A stretch of 24,460 nt of DNA, from assembly GCA_965369815.1 (NCBI GenBank), contig CBDUQS010000018.1:1-24460 (forward strand), read 5' to 3'. Position 1 is the first letter of the stretch, and the number at the start of each line of letters is the position of its first letter. The stretch comes from DAOWGG01 sp965369815 (GTDB lineage Bacteria; Patescibacteriota; Gracilibacteria; UM-FILTER-43-11). The position numbers and the translations under genes were made by a program. The notes beneath the pieces were generated by a model, which was given only the letters and a program-made list of their open reading frames with translations, was not told the origin of the DNA and searched no databases. Of the stretch, positions 7,172 through 13,706 are shown one piece after another.

Positions 7172-7199
7172 TTGCTATCAGATAGCTGTCAGATGGCAA
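7172..7199. repeat. 28-bp near-palindrome between rpsT and ruvX
   Basis: TTGCTATC at 7172-7179 pairs with GATGGCAA at 7192-7199 with one G.T pair. The centre holds GCTATCAGATAGC (7174-7186), a perfect palindrome of its own. On the minus-strand transcript it forms a hairpin after the rpsT stop, but the T-run after it is weak. It may be a partial terminator, an mRNA stabiliser or a REP-like element. Confidence 0.6.
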
Positions 7200-7206
7200 T
7201 GGGAAA

Positions 7207-7545
7207 CTATTTAGCCTTTTCTGCTTTAGGAGCCTCTTTTTCTGCCTTTTCTTCCTTCTTTTCCACCTTTGCCTTAGGGGCTGATTTAACACCGTTTAAT
7301 GCTCGGCTCAAACGTGATTTTTTGTGAGCGGCGTTATTCTCGTGGATAATCTTCTTTTTAGTACAAGTATCGATACTGCTAATTACCTTAGGCATGATCT
7401 TCTCTGCATTACCCCCGTCTTCTTTTTTTACATAATCCAAAAATAATTTGATCATGGATTTCATGTGACTATTGTAGTGCTTGTTTCGTGCAGCTTTAGC
7501 ATTGGCTTGTTTTACACGCTTGATAACTTGTTTAGTAATCGGCAT
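7207..7545 (-). CDS. rpsT: Small ribosomal subunit protein bS20 with charged C-terminal tail
   Basis: S20 binds 16S rRNA early in 30S assembly. The first 85 or so residues match the family: MPITKQVIKRVKQANAKAARNKHYNSHMKS, the DTCTKKKIIHENNAAHKKSRLSRAL helix and a basic three-helix layout. The protein is 112 residues, longer than the usual 85-90, because of an added tail made almost only of Lys, Glu and Ala (near 93-112). The tail resembles those on L10 and L19 in this window but is more basic. A weak promoter (7599-7627) lies upstream, and ruvX follows. There is no SD; the ATG is preceded by ACTTAAGAA. Confidence 0.93.
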   Translation of the reverse strand: MPITKQVIKRVKQANAKAARNKHYNSHMKSMIKLFLDYVKKEDGGNAEKIMPKVISSIDTCTKKKIIHENNAAHKKSRLSRALNGVKSAPKAKVEKKEEKAEKEAPKAEKAK

Positions 7546-7598
7546 TTCTTAAGTGAATTAGGAATTGAAAAATACGAGTAGCTTCGTAAGGCTACGGA

Positions 7599-7627
7599 AT
7601 TCTATACTAAACCCCCTTTAAATGCAA
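7599..7627 (-). promoter_or_regulatory. Probable rpsT promoter
   Basis: On the minus strand TTGCAT (7622-7627), a 17-bp spacer and TAGAAT (7599-7604). The -35 is weak but the -10 is 5/6. A small hairpin, TACGA/TCGTA followed by five T (7568-7588), lies at the start of the predicted transcript. Confidence 0.4.
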
Positions 7628-7642
7628 GAAAAAACGATTGGA

Positions 7643-9085
7643 CTAGAATATCTGGTAATCTTCCCCTAAAACAATTGAAATGTCGACATCCCCTTCGACA
7701 ACAGGCTCACTACTTGGAATGGGTTCTCCTTTTATGAATTTATCCAGAGCTTCTAGGGTAGATTGATGTTTTGCCGCTACATTTCCATCGGCTTCCACCT
7801 CCCAGTGATTGTATTGAATGAAGCTTTTTTCGACATATTTCCTCTCTCCTGAATCATCGAATAGGTTATCTAGATTCACCGTTTTAAAACCAAAACGTTT
7901 TAAATAACCTGCGGCGTTTCGAGCGATTCCAGGCTCTCTGGTTGCATTGAGAATTTCGAGCTGAACGGGGCTCATCAATGCCTCTCGATGATGGAAGATT
8001 AAGTCGGCGTAACGGTGAATATAATCTAAATTATTCCCATCGGGAACCAAAACAAACTGACCATTATAATACTTTCGTTCTGGAGTGTATAAGAATCCTC
8101 CATCATGCCCTGGGTCATCATGTAAAACTTTCATTACCAAGTGATCCCTATCGAAGTTTTTAGCGAACGATCCCATTGCAATCATCTCTCGTAAGGTAAG
8201 GTTCGTATTGATGTTGTTTTTGATCGATTCATAAAGTTTTTTAATGATTTTTGGATTCGTAAGTACATTCCCTGAAAGAGCCTTATCTTTAATCGCCATC
8301 AAAGCCTGTTGTTGACGCGCAGCACGATCGAAATCGGAAGTGGTTTTTCGACTTCGCACAAACTTAAGGGCGGTTTCTCCGTTCATTTCCTGTGCCCCCT
8401 CGCTGACTTCGAATACTGTATAGCCGTCATCGGTTTCGTTGGGGTAATAAGGGTCGTAAATAGCTGTTTTAACGTCGATGGTTACCCCTCCTAGGCTATC
8501 AACCACTTCTACAAAAGCGTTGAAGTCGACACGAGCGTAATAATGAATTTCAAGATTGGCTAAATCGCCCAAAACTTCTTGGTATGTTTCATAGGCCTCA
8601 TTTTCTCCTAATGTCTTTTTAAAATCTCGGTAAAGTTCATTGATTTTTCGATCAGCCAAATCTTCATTGTCGATGTATCTCAAATAGTAATCACGAGGAA
8701 ATGAAAGCAGTGATACTGATCGATTATTGAAATCCATACTCGCCACCATGATTGTATCGATCAAATCAGCCCCATCACGCTCATGACCTCCATCTCCCAA
8801 AAGAACCATATTGGTGTATCCATATTCATCCTGTTTTAAGTCGGTTCCTAATGCAAAAACCACGTCTTTCGTATCAAAGTTACGGATTGCATTGTAGGCC
8901 GCCGTTGTTACCTTGACCACTATTACACCTGCTACCAAAATCAAGAAGCTACCAATAATATAGCTCCATTGCTTCTTGCTCATTCTCGTGATGATATTGG
9001 AGCTGGAAAAAAGGCTGTTTTTAATCTTCTTCAAGGGTTGAAGAGTTGGTTTTTGTCGAATTTTACGCGTTCGGAAATGGGACAT
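7643..9085 (-). CDS. LytR-CpsA-Psr (LCP) family cell-wall polymer ligase
   Basis: LCP proteins transfer undecaprenyl-phosphate-linked glycopolymers to peptidoglycan on the outer face of the membrane. The 480-residue protein has a basic cytoplasmic N-terminus, one membrane helix (near 40-63), an LCP catalytic domain (near 88-300) and a C-terminal LytR_C domain starting VQLEILNATREPGIARNAA (near 385-470). Active-site features are the Asp in LIDTIMVAS, the Arg in SFPRDYYL, and the FVRSRKTTSDFDRAARQQ segment. Some of the domain (LGDLANLEIHYYARVDFNAFVEVVDSLGGV) is strongly conserved. It follows rplL but is separated by a strong terminator and has its own promoter with an internal dyad. csaB at 12.4-13.5 kb points to the same envelope polymer pathway. 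Confidence 0.93.
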   Translation of the reverse strand: MSHFRTRKIRQKPTLQPLKKIKNSLFSSSNIITRMSKKQWSYIIGSFLILVAGVIVVKVTTAAYNAIRNFDTKDVVFALGTDLKQDEYGYTNMVLLGDGGHERDGADLIDTIMVASMDFNNRSVSLLSFPRDYYLRYIDNEDLADRKINELYRDFKKTLGENEAYETYQEVLGDLANLEIHYYARVDFNAFVEVVDSLGGVTIDVKTAIYDPYYPNETDDGYTVFEVSEGAQEMNGETALKFVRSRKTTSDFDRAARQQQALMAIKDKALSGNVLTNPKIIKKLYESIKNNINTNLTLREMIAMGSFAKNFDRDHLVMKVLHDDPGHDGGFLYTPERKYYNGQFVLVPDGNNLDYIHRYADLIFHHREALMSPVQLEILNATREPGIARNAAGYLKRFGFKTVNLDNLFDDSGERKYVEKSFIQYNHWEVEADGNVAAKHQSTLEALDKFIKGEPIPSSEPVVEGDVDISIVLGEDYQIF

Positions 9086-9109
9086 AAAACAAAGGATTTT
9101 ACTTAAGAA

Positions 9110-9138
9110 AACTTATCACCTGTAAGGTGAATCGTCAA
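9110..9138 (-). promoter_or_regulatory. Promoter of the LCP gene with a dyad in the spacer
   Basis: On the minus strand TTGACG (9133-9138), a 17-bp spacer and an extended -10 TGA-TAAGTT (9110-9115). The spacer contains a perfect 6+3+6 dyad, TCACCTGTAAGGTGA (9116-9130), placed so that a bound dimer would cover the promoter. The start of transcription would be near 9103, 18 nt before the ATG. Confidence 0.55.
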
Positions 9139-9165
9139 GGAGCGAAACTTGAATTTTAACTATAC

Positions 9166-9198
9166 AAAAACCCTGCACTGGGTTACAGCACAGGGTTT
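9166..9198 (-). terminator. Intrinsic terminator of rplJL
   Basis: On the minus strand AAACCCTG..CTG and CAG..CAGGGTTT form a long stem with a small TG/TG internal loop and a 5-nt TAACC loop, followed by TTTTTG. It lies 25 bp after the rplL stop and separates it from the LCP gene. Confidence 0.85.
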
Positions 9199-9222
9199 GT
9201 TATCTAAAAATTTAGAGAAAGA

Positions 9223-9630
9223 TTATTTTAAAGCAACAGTAGCACCTGCCTCTTCAAGTTTTTTCTGAATTTCTTCAGCTTCGTCTTTCTTTACTCCTTC
9301 CTTAAATACCTTTGGAGCAGCGTCTACAATATCTTTAGCCTCTTTTAGACCAAGACCTGTAATCTCACGAACCGCTTTAATACAAGCAATTTTTTGACCT
9401 CCTCCAGATACCAATTCGATATCGAAAGAATCTTTTTCAGCAGGAGCGTCACCACCAGCAGCAGGAGCACCCGCAGGAGCAGCGGCAACAGGAGCAGCGG
9501 CAGAAACACCGAACTCTTCTTCCATTGCTTTAACAAGGTCAGCTAATTCAAGAACAGTTAGCTTTTTAACATCATCCAAAATACCTTGAGCGGCTTTAGA
9601 CAATTTAATTTCAGTCTTTTCATCAGACAT
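9223..9630 (-). CDS. rplL: Large ribosomal subunit protein bL12 (L7/L12)
   Basis: L7/L12 forms the flexible stalk that recruits translation GTPases. The 135 residues show the N-terminal dimerisation domain (KAAQGILDDVKKLTVLELADLVKAMEEEFGVS), an Ala/Pro/Gly hinge (near 45-66) and the C-terminal factor-binding domain (EKDSFDIELVSGGGQKIACIKAVREITGLGLKEAKDIVDAAPKVFKEGVKKDEAEEI). It is slightly longer than most, within the range of the family. It follows rplJ after 52 bp of A/T-only spacer with no SD, and is followed by a strong terminator. Expression is likely governed by the L10-type leader upstream of rplJ. Confidence 0.97.
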   Translation of the reverse strand: MSDEKTEIKLSKAAQGILDDVKKLTVLELADLVKAMEEEFGVSAAAPVAAAPAGAPAAGGDAPAEKDSFDIELVSGGGQKIACIKAVREITGLGLKEAKDIVDAAPKVFKEGVKKDEAEEIQKKLEEAGATVALK

Positions 9631-9682
9631 AATAATATAAATTAAGAATTAAGAATTTAAAAAAATTTAAAAATAAAACAAA

Positions 9683-10405
9683 TTAAGCAGATTCCTCTTT
9701 TGTCTCTTCTTCTGCTTCCTTAGTAGACTCTGCTTCGGTTGGAGCCTCCGCCTCATCGGCAGATGGAGCCTCTTCAGTAGACTCTGCTTCTTTAGCTGGT
9801 GCCTCTTCCTCCGTTTTCTCTTCAGTTTCGACTTCAACAACAGGAGCTTCTTCAGTAACTTCAGCTGGTGTTGCACCGTCCGCTGGTAATGTTTCTTTGT
9901 AGGCACTTACAACACGGACAAAACCACTCATTAAATTGCTCATAATCCCGACAAATCCAGATACAGGAGCATTCATAGAACCAATCAACTTTGCCAATAA
10001 TTCATCACGACTAGGTAACTTGGCCAACTGGATGATCTCGTCTTTCCCCACAATCTTTCCGTCGATAATTCCTCCTAATAATTTTAGCTTTTCGTTTTCT
10101 TTAGAGAAATTGAAAAGAATTTTTAAACCACCCAACTCATCTTCGTAAGAAAAAGTAGCCGCTACTGGGCCATCAAGAATTTCATCTGGGATTTCATCGA
10201 TTTTCTGATCTTTAGCTGCTAAACGCATCAGTGTTTTTTTAGCCACTTTTGCCTCAGCTCCCCCTTCACGTAATTTATTACGAAGGTCGGAAACGCTTGC
10301 TACGTCTAAACCACGATAATCGGTGAATACAACTGATTTTGACTTGGAAAATTTATCGATTAACTCCTGTAGAATGTCATCTTTCTGCTGTTTTGTGATA
10401 GCCAT
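9683..10405 (-). CDS. rplJ: Large ribosomal subunit protein uL10 with long acidic tail
   Basis: L10 anchors L12 dimers to 23S rRNA. Residues 1-170 match the family: MAITKQQKDDILQELIDKFS, VVFTDYRGLDVASVSDLR, the AKKTLMRLAA segment, GPVAATFSYED and PSRDELLAKLIGSMNAPVSGFVGIM. The 240-residue protein carries an extra tail of about 70 residues (near 172-240) made of Glu, Ala, Thr, Ser and Pro, which is absent from ordinary L10. DNA for the tail has short repeats (GTAGACTCTGCTTC at 9721 and 9777 on the plus strand), suggesting growth by slippage or duplication. The tail follows the helix that normally binds L12. rplL is next, 52 bp downstream. Confidence 0.95.
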   Translation of the reverse strand: MAITKQQKDDILQELIDKFSKSKSVVFTDYRGLDVASVSDLRNKLREGGAEAKVAKKTLMRLAAKDQKIDEIPDEILDGPVAATFSYEDELGGLKILFNFSKENEKLKLLGGIIDGKIVGKDEIIQLAKLPSRDELLAKLIGSMNAPVSGFVGIMSNLMSGFVRVVSAYKETLPADGATPAEVTEEAPVVEVETEEKTEEEAPAKEAESTEEAPSADEAEAPTEAESTKEAEEETKEESA

Positions 10406-10444
10406 AATAGTTTCAAGTTACAAGTTTCAAATACAAATTGAGAT

Positions 10445-10475
10445 AAAAAAAATCTCAGCGCCGACAGACGTGAGA
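10445..10475 (-). terminator. Attenuator-type hairpin in the rplJ leader
   Basis: On the minus strand TCTCACG and CGCTGAGA form a 7-bp stem with one bulge, followed directly by eight T (10445-10452). It is 40 nt before the rplJ start and downstream of the L10-leader motif, so it would stop leader transcripts unless disrupted. CGCCG of the upstream CCGCCGAGAC motif could pair with CGGCG of this hairpin, an alternative that would prevent it. Confidence 0.6.
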
Positions 10476-10480
10476 GGTAA

Positions 10481-10516
10481 TAAACTCGAAATTCGAAATT
10501 CGAAACTCGAAATTGA
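10481..10516. repeat. Tandem CTCGAAA/TTCGAAA words in the rplJ leader
   Basis: Four near-identical 8-9 bp units (ACTCGAAAT, TTCGAAAT, TTCGAAAC, TCGAAATT) stand in a row between the L10 leader and the attenuator. The same word family occurs at 11439, 11585 and 12036, always at gene ends, in spacers or in the rluD loop. Confidence 0.7.
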
Positions 10517-10518
10517 TT

Positions 10519-10573
10519 GTGTCTCGGCGGGTCTTACTGCTCCGATTTATCGGGGCTGCCTGCTGTCTGCAAC
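10519..10573 (-). promoter_or_regulatory. Ribosomal protein L10 leader (autoregulatory mRNA element)
   Basis: The start of the rplJ transcript reads GCAGACAGCAGGC, then a short hairpin (CCCCGATAAATCGGAG), then GACCCGCCGAGAC. The AGACAGnAGG and CCnGCCGAG halves are the hallmark of the L10(L12) binding site in rplJL leaders of Firmicutes and others, where L10 represses its own operon. Promoter, leader, attenuator and gene are in the expected order. Confidence 0.7.
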
Positions 10574-10579
10574 AAGAGT

Positions 10580-10607
10580 ATTTTACGGATTACTGGATGA
10601 AAGTCAA
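10580..10607 (-). promoter_or_regulatory. Promoter of rplJ-rplL
   Basis: On the minus strand TTGACT (10602-10607), a 16-bp spacer and TAAAAT (10580-10585). Both hexamers are 5/6 matches. Transcription would start near 10573, giving a leader of about 165 nt. Confidence 0.75.
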
Positions 10608-10656
10608 ACTTTTTTGTTTCTGTTTTTCAATTTAACTGTAAAATGAACAATGTTTT

Positions 10657-11586
10657 ATGAGACATTACACCGCTACATCAGAGGACGCTGGGCTTCGGAT
10701 TGACCATTATTTAGCTAAGGTAAAGCCCGATTTAACCCGCTCATTCATTCAAAAGTTAGTGAAAAACGGACATGCTTTTGTGAATAACAAAAAGATCACA
10801 AAAGTCTCCTATAAACTAAAGGAGGAGGATGAGTTAATTGTGGAAATCCCATCTATCAAAGAAGTGGGCGTTCAAGCTGAAGACATTCCATTGGATGTGA
10901 TTTATGAAGACTCTGATATTTTAGTGGTTAACAAAGCGCCTGGAATGGTGGTTCATCCAACCGATCACGGTGCTCATGTTTCGGGAACTTTGGTAAATGC
11001 GGTTCTGTATTATTGTAAAGACAGCTTGAGTGGAATAGGGGGTGAAAAGCGCCCGGGGATCGTTCACCGCCTCGATAAAGACACCTCTGGAATTATTATT
11101 GTAGCGAAACACGACAAGGCTCATCATCATATTTCGAAGCAGATTCAAGAACGAACGATTGAAAAACATTATATTGCGCTCTTAAGGGGGCATCTGAGCC
11201 CCAAAGAAGGGAGTATTGAAGCTCCGCTCGAAAAACTACATGGAGAAAAGGATATGCGCGTCTCCGGACGGAAAAAGGCCAAATACGCCCTCACTCATTA
11301 CAAAATAAAAAAATATGTGGGTGATTATAGCCTAGTAGACGTTCAGATTATTACGGGTCGCACTCACCAGATTCGTGTTCATTTTGCATCGATTGATCAC
11401 CCGGTTTGCGGGGATGAAATGTATGGGGATAAACCCTTAAACTCGAAACTCGAAGTACTGGGGCTAAAACGACAATTTCTTCATGCGGCGAACCTGAAAT
11501 TTCGACTGCCAAAAAACGACGAAGTCATCGAATTGACTGCGCCGCTTCCAAAGGATCTAGAAGATGTTTTAAAAAAAATATCCTAA
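10657..11586 (+). CDS. rluD: RluA/RluD-family 23S rRNA pseudouridine synthase
   Basis: The enzyme converts specific uridines in large-subunit rRNA to pseudouridine. The 309 residues hold an N-terminal S4 RNA-binding domain (near 10-70, RIDHYLAKVKPDLTRSFIQKLVKNG) and a catalytic domain with HRLDKDTSGIIIVAK (near 138-152, catalytic Asp) and the RluA-family GRTHQIRVHFASIDHPVCGD (near 235-254). RluD is the best fit because an S4 domain is present and the length matches, but RluB/C-like roles in RluA-family members cannot be excluded. It is divergent from rplJ. The DNA for a surface loop (near residues 262-266) includes two copies of AACTCGAA, the same word as the repeats around it. The stop TAA runs straight into such a repeat. 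Confidence 0.9.
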   Translation: MRHYTATSEDAGLRIDHYLAKVKPDLTRSFIQKLVKNGHAFVNNKKITKVSYKLKEEDELIVEIPSIKEVGVQAEDIPLDVIYEDSDILVVNKAPGMVVHPTDHGAHVSGTLVNAVLYYCKDSLSGIGGEKRPGIVHRLDKDTSGIIIVAKHDKAHHHISKQIQERTIEKHYIALLRGHLSPKEGSIEAPLEKLHGEKDMRVSGRKKAKYALTHYKIKKYVGDYSLVDVQIITGRTHQIRVHFASIDHPVCGDEMYGDKPLNSKLEVLGLKRQFLHAANLKFRLPKNDEVIELTAPLPKDLEDVLKKIS

Positions 11587-11616
11587 AACTCGAAGCTCTA
11601 AACTCTAAACTCTAAG
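11585..11616. repeat. ACTCGAAGCTCTAA repeat, left of four-helix-bundle gene
   Basis: AAAACTCGAAGCTC then two copies of TAAACTC begin at the rluD stop codon. An inverted relative (12036-12067) lies on the other side of the four-helix-bundle gene, beginning at the rplU stop. Confidence 0.65.
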
Positions 11617-11630
11617 TGGGGATTTAAATT

Positions 11631-11996
11631 TTAAACTCCAAGCTTTTTTATAATTGAGCCAAAAATACTTGTTAGCTCTAAAGATTCCTTAGCAAGACCC
11701 AATCTTTTTTGTTCTATATCTAATCTGCCCTCCGTATCAATCAGCCTTAACCACAAATTACTTTCTTTTGCCTCTTTTCTGCAAATCTTTAACCGAAAAA
11801 CCTTATCTTTTTGGCTTATAGATTCAACCGATTCAATAAAATTTGCTGCCACTGATCCAGACGACCTAATTAATTGGTCGCCATCTTTAAAATTACCAGA
11901 TGTTTTTGGCAACTCTTTAATAAGCAGTCTTACCTGTGAGGCGAACTTAAATGTTCTTTCCTCAAGGCCAAAACGCCTCGATTTATCACTATTCAT
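11631..11996 (-). CDS. Four-helix bundle protein (S23/23S rRNA intervening-sequence family)
   Basis: The 121-residue all-helical protein matches the PF05635-type family: the first helix RTFKFASQVRLLIKELP, the signature DQLIRSSGSVAANFIES, a helix in QKDKVFRLKICRKEAKESNLWLRLI, and a last helix ESLELTSIFGSIIKKL. Members were first found inside 23S rRNA intervening sequences and are related to Avd of diversity-generating retroelements. They are very frequent in CPR genomes, and their job is unknown. No reverse transcriptase or rRNA lies nearby. The gene sits between two inverted ACTCGAA repeats and is convergent with rluD, looking like an insertion between the rluD and rplU stops. The Arg/Lys-rich middle helix could bind nucleic acid. 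Confidence 0.88.
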   Translation of the reverse strand: MNSDKSRRFGLEERTFKFASQVRLLIKELPKTSGNFKDGDQLIRSSGSVAANFIESVESISQKDKVFRLKICRKEAKESNLWLRLIDTEGRLDIEQKRLGLAKESLELTSIFGSIIKKLGV

Positions 11997-12035
11997 CTAT
12001 TATGCTAATTAAATTCTAATTACAATTCTAAATAT

Positions 12036-12067
12036 CTTCGAGTTTCGGGCTTAAGGCTTCGAGTTTA
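12036..12067. repeat. ACTCGAAGC repeat, right of four-helix-bundle gene (inverted)
   Basis: On the minus strand it reads TAAACTCGAAGCCTTAAG and then CCCGAAACTCGAAG. The first TAA is the rplU stop. It is the inverted relative of the 11585 repeat. Confidence 0.65.
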
Positions 12068-12376
12068 TTTTACTGCTGTGATCTCAATTTCTGTGTATTG
12101 CTGACGATGCCCCTGAGTTACTTCGTATCGTTTTTTAGACTTCTTTTTGAAGACTTTGATTTTTTTATGCTTCCCGTGTTCTTTAATAGTGAATTCAACA
12201 CTGGCACCAGATACAAAAGGAGCGCCGATATCGGTCTTTTTCCCATCAGAGCGAAGTAAAACCTTTTCGGTTTTTACTTTACCTCCTTCTTCAGTCCCTT
12301 TTACTTTTTCTACTTTCAACACATCGCCTTTAGAGACTTTGTGCTGTTTTCCAGTAATTTCTACAATTGCGAACAT
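12065..12376 (-). CDS. rplU: Large ribosomal subunit protein bL21
   Basis: L21 binds 23S rRNA domain I. The 103 residues have the family start MFAIVEITGKQHKVSKGD, the central APFVSGASVEFTIKEHGKHKKIKVFKKKSKKRYEVTQGHRQQYTEIEI and a normal length. Unlike most bacteria, rpmA (L27) does not follow on the same strand; instead the four-helix-bundle gene comes next. It starts 4 bp after the csaB stop and is probably transcribed with it, an unusual pairing of a ribosomal protein with a cell-envelope enzyme. There is no SD before the ATG. The TAA stop is part of the flanking repeat. Confidence 0.96.
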   Translation of the reverse strand: MFAIVEITGKQHKVSKGDVLKVEKVKGTEEGGKVKTEKVLLRSDGKKTDIGAPFVSGASVEFTIKEHGKHKKIKVFKKKSKKRYEVTQGHRQQYTEIEITAVK

Positions 12377-12380
12377 GTCG

Positions 12381-13541
12381 TTATTGGTTATCTGAATTAT
12401 TTTGCCTGCTGTTTTCCCTTGTAGAATTCAGCTCAGAGACTTTAACAGTTTCACCGCTTGGGGTCAATGTTTTTATAAATCCATCAAAATATTCCTTATT
12501 TTTTTCAGCCAATTCCTTAAAATCATCCAAGCGACGCTTCTGATAGAGCTTAATATTATTATAATCCACTGAAAGTCGTTTCATTTTCTTTTCAAGGTGC
12601 TCTTCTGTTAAATCGGCGACAGATAAATGATAAGGCTCTAGGACTGAATATTTATAGAGGCTGTCGACTTTATGACTATAGCTAACCGCTAAAGCGGGTG
12701 TTTGAGTGAGAATAGCCGCAATTAAAAAGTGATATCGCATCCCAATGGCGAATTCAGCTTGTCTCATTGCTTGTATCAACTCTGAATAATGTTTAGGAAC
12801 GAGTAAGCTTCCTCCTACCTTTTTAAGTATCGGATCGATCACCTGATGATCGTGTTCCTTGATCTTTTGCATACACACAAAAACAAACTTAGCCCCTTTC
12901 TCCTCTTTTAGATTTAAAAGGTAATTTGTAAATATGCTGATGATCTTAGGGTTGTACTTGAGCCATGGCCTTAATGAAATAATATAAGTGTGAGGAGCTC
13001 TTACCTGTTCATGCTCAACACTTTTAAATAGGAAGGCTGGATCCGCTGTAATCTCAATATTGTCATCTGACAAACCTAGTCGATGTAACGTGTTGTACGA
13101 AGACGCATCACGAACGGTGATTCCCACTGCATCTCGATATACCCATTTGGTCAATTTCTTCCCAAGCCACGTTTTAAGTGGGCCTACACCCGTTGAATAG
13201 ATAAAATAGGGTTTATTAAAAAGTTTTACCCAAAATAACTGCCAAGCCCATAAGAAACAGGCAAATAAATGCTCATCCTGCATCAGCCCCCCTCCACCAA
13301 AAACCACAGCGTCAACGGATCGAAGTTCCTTCATTGATTTTTTAAAGCCATGTCTTATACAAGATCGAACTCCTAGTGGAAACAAAGCGGTAGATTTTAT
13401 CCCTAGATCATCCCCTGTCTCTTTTGGATTAGCCGAAAAAACCATCCATTCATGTTCCGAATGACTATTAAGAATTGCTCGTAAAATAGCTTCATCCCCT
13501 GCATTGGTCGCCCCGTAATTTCCGATCAAGCCTATTTTCAT
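12381..13541 (-). CDS. csaB: CsaB-type polysaccharide pyruvyl transferase
   Basis: Proteins of this family add pyruvate ketals to cell-wall polysaccharides, which in Gram-positive bacteria creates the anchor for S-layer SLH domains. The 386 residues open MKIGLIGNYGATNAGDEAIL, with the conserved Gly-rich FGGGGLMQDE (near 84-93) and YSTGVGPLKTW, then a second half with YIISLRPW and the conserved GMRYHFLIAA (near 259-268) and AVSYSHKVDSLY. The last 30 or so residues are polar and probably disordered. rplU follows 4 bp downstream. Together with the LCP ligase this suggests a pyruvylated wall polymer; no SLH protein is visible here. The spacer to rplS (13542-13706) holds two TTGATTGGCAG repeats. 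Confidence 0.9.
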   Translation of the reverse strand: MKIGLIGNYGATNAGDEAILRAILNSHSEHEWMVFSANPKETGDDLGIKSTALFPLGVRSCIRHGFKKSMKELRSVDAVVFGGGGLMQDEHLFACFLWAWQLFWVKLFNKPYFIYSTGVGPLKTWLGKKLTKWVYRDAVGITVRDASSYNTLHRLGLSDDNIEITADPAFLFKSVEHEQVRAPHTYIISLRPWLKYNPKIISIFTNYLLNLKEEKGAKFVFVCMQKIKEHDHQVIDPILKKVGGSLLVPKHYSELIQAMRQAEFAIGMRYHFLIAAILTQTPALAVSYSHKVDSLYKYSVLEPYHLSVADLTEEHLEKKMKRLSVDYNNIKLYQKRRLDDFKELAEKNKEYFDGFIKTLTPSGETVKVSELNSTRENSRQNNSDNQ

Positions 13542-13553
13542 AATGTTTTCGGG

Positions 13554-13591
13554 TTGATTGGCAGCTTTGCGATAGGCGTATTGATTGGCAG
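13554..13591. repeat. Two direct copies of TTGATTGGCAG
   Basis: TTGATTGGCAG occurs at 13554-13564 and 13581-13591, 27 bp apart, in the leader of csaB. A degenerate pair (TTCGATTTGCCCT, TTCGACTTGCCCT) follows at 13597 and 13622. Role unknown. Confidence 0.6.
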
Positions 13592-13656
13592 ATTGATTTT
13601 CGATTTGCCCTCAATTCGCTCTTCGACTTGCCCTTCTACTCGTGTGTATTATAATC

Positions 13657-13678
13657 AAAAAACCTATTTATATATAGG
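13657..13678 (-). terminator. Weak intrinsic terminator of rplS
   Basis: On the minus strand CCTAT, a 6-nt ATATAA loop and ATAGG, followed by TTTTTT. The stem has only 5 bp, so confidence is moderate. It lies 29 bp after the rplS stop and before the likely csaB promoter region (a TATAAT on the minus strand at 13647-13652). Confidence 0.45.
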
Positions 13679-13706
13679 GTGGTTGGCAACTGAATGTAAA
13701 ATGAGA

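Noticed and set aside
7568..7588. Attenuator in the rpsT leader (TACGA/TCGTA plus five T)
   Set aside because: The stem is only 5 bp and lies at the very 5' end of the predicted transcript; an alternative pairing GTAGC/GCTAC would fall partly outside the transcript.
9667..9906. Overlapping reading frames inside rplJ, rplL, infB and other genes
   Set aside because: They are frame shadows caused by biased codons of Lys/Glu/Ala-rich genes, with no domain or start signal.
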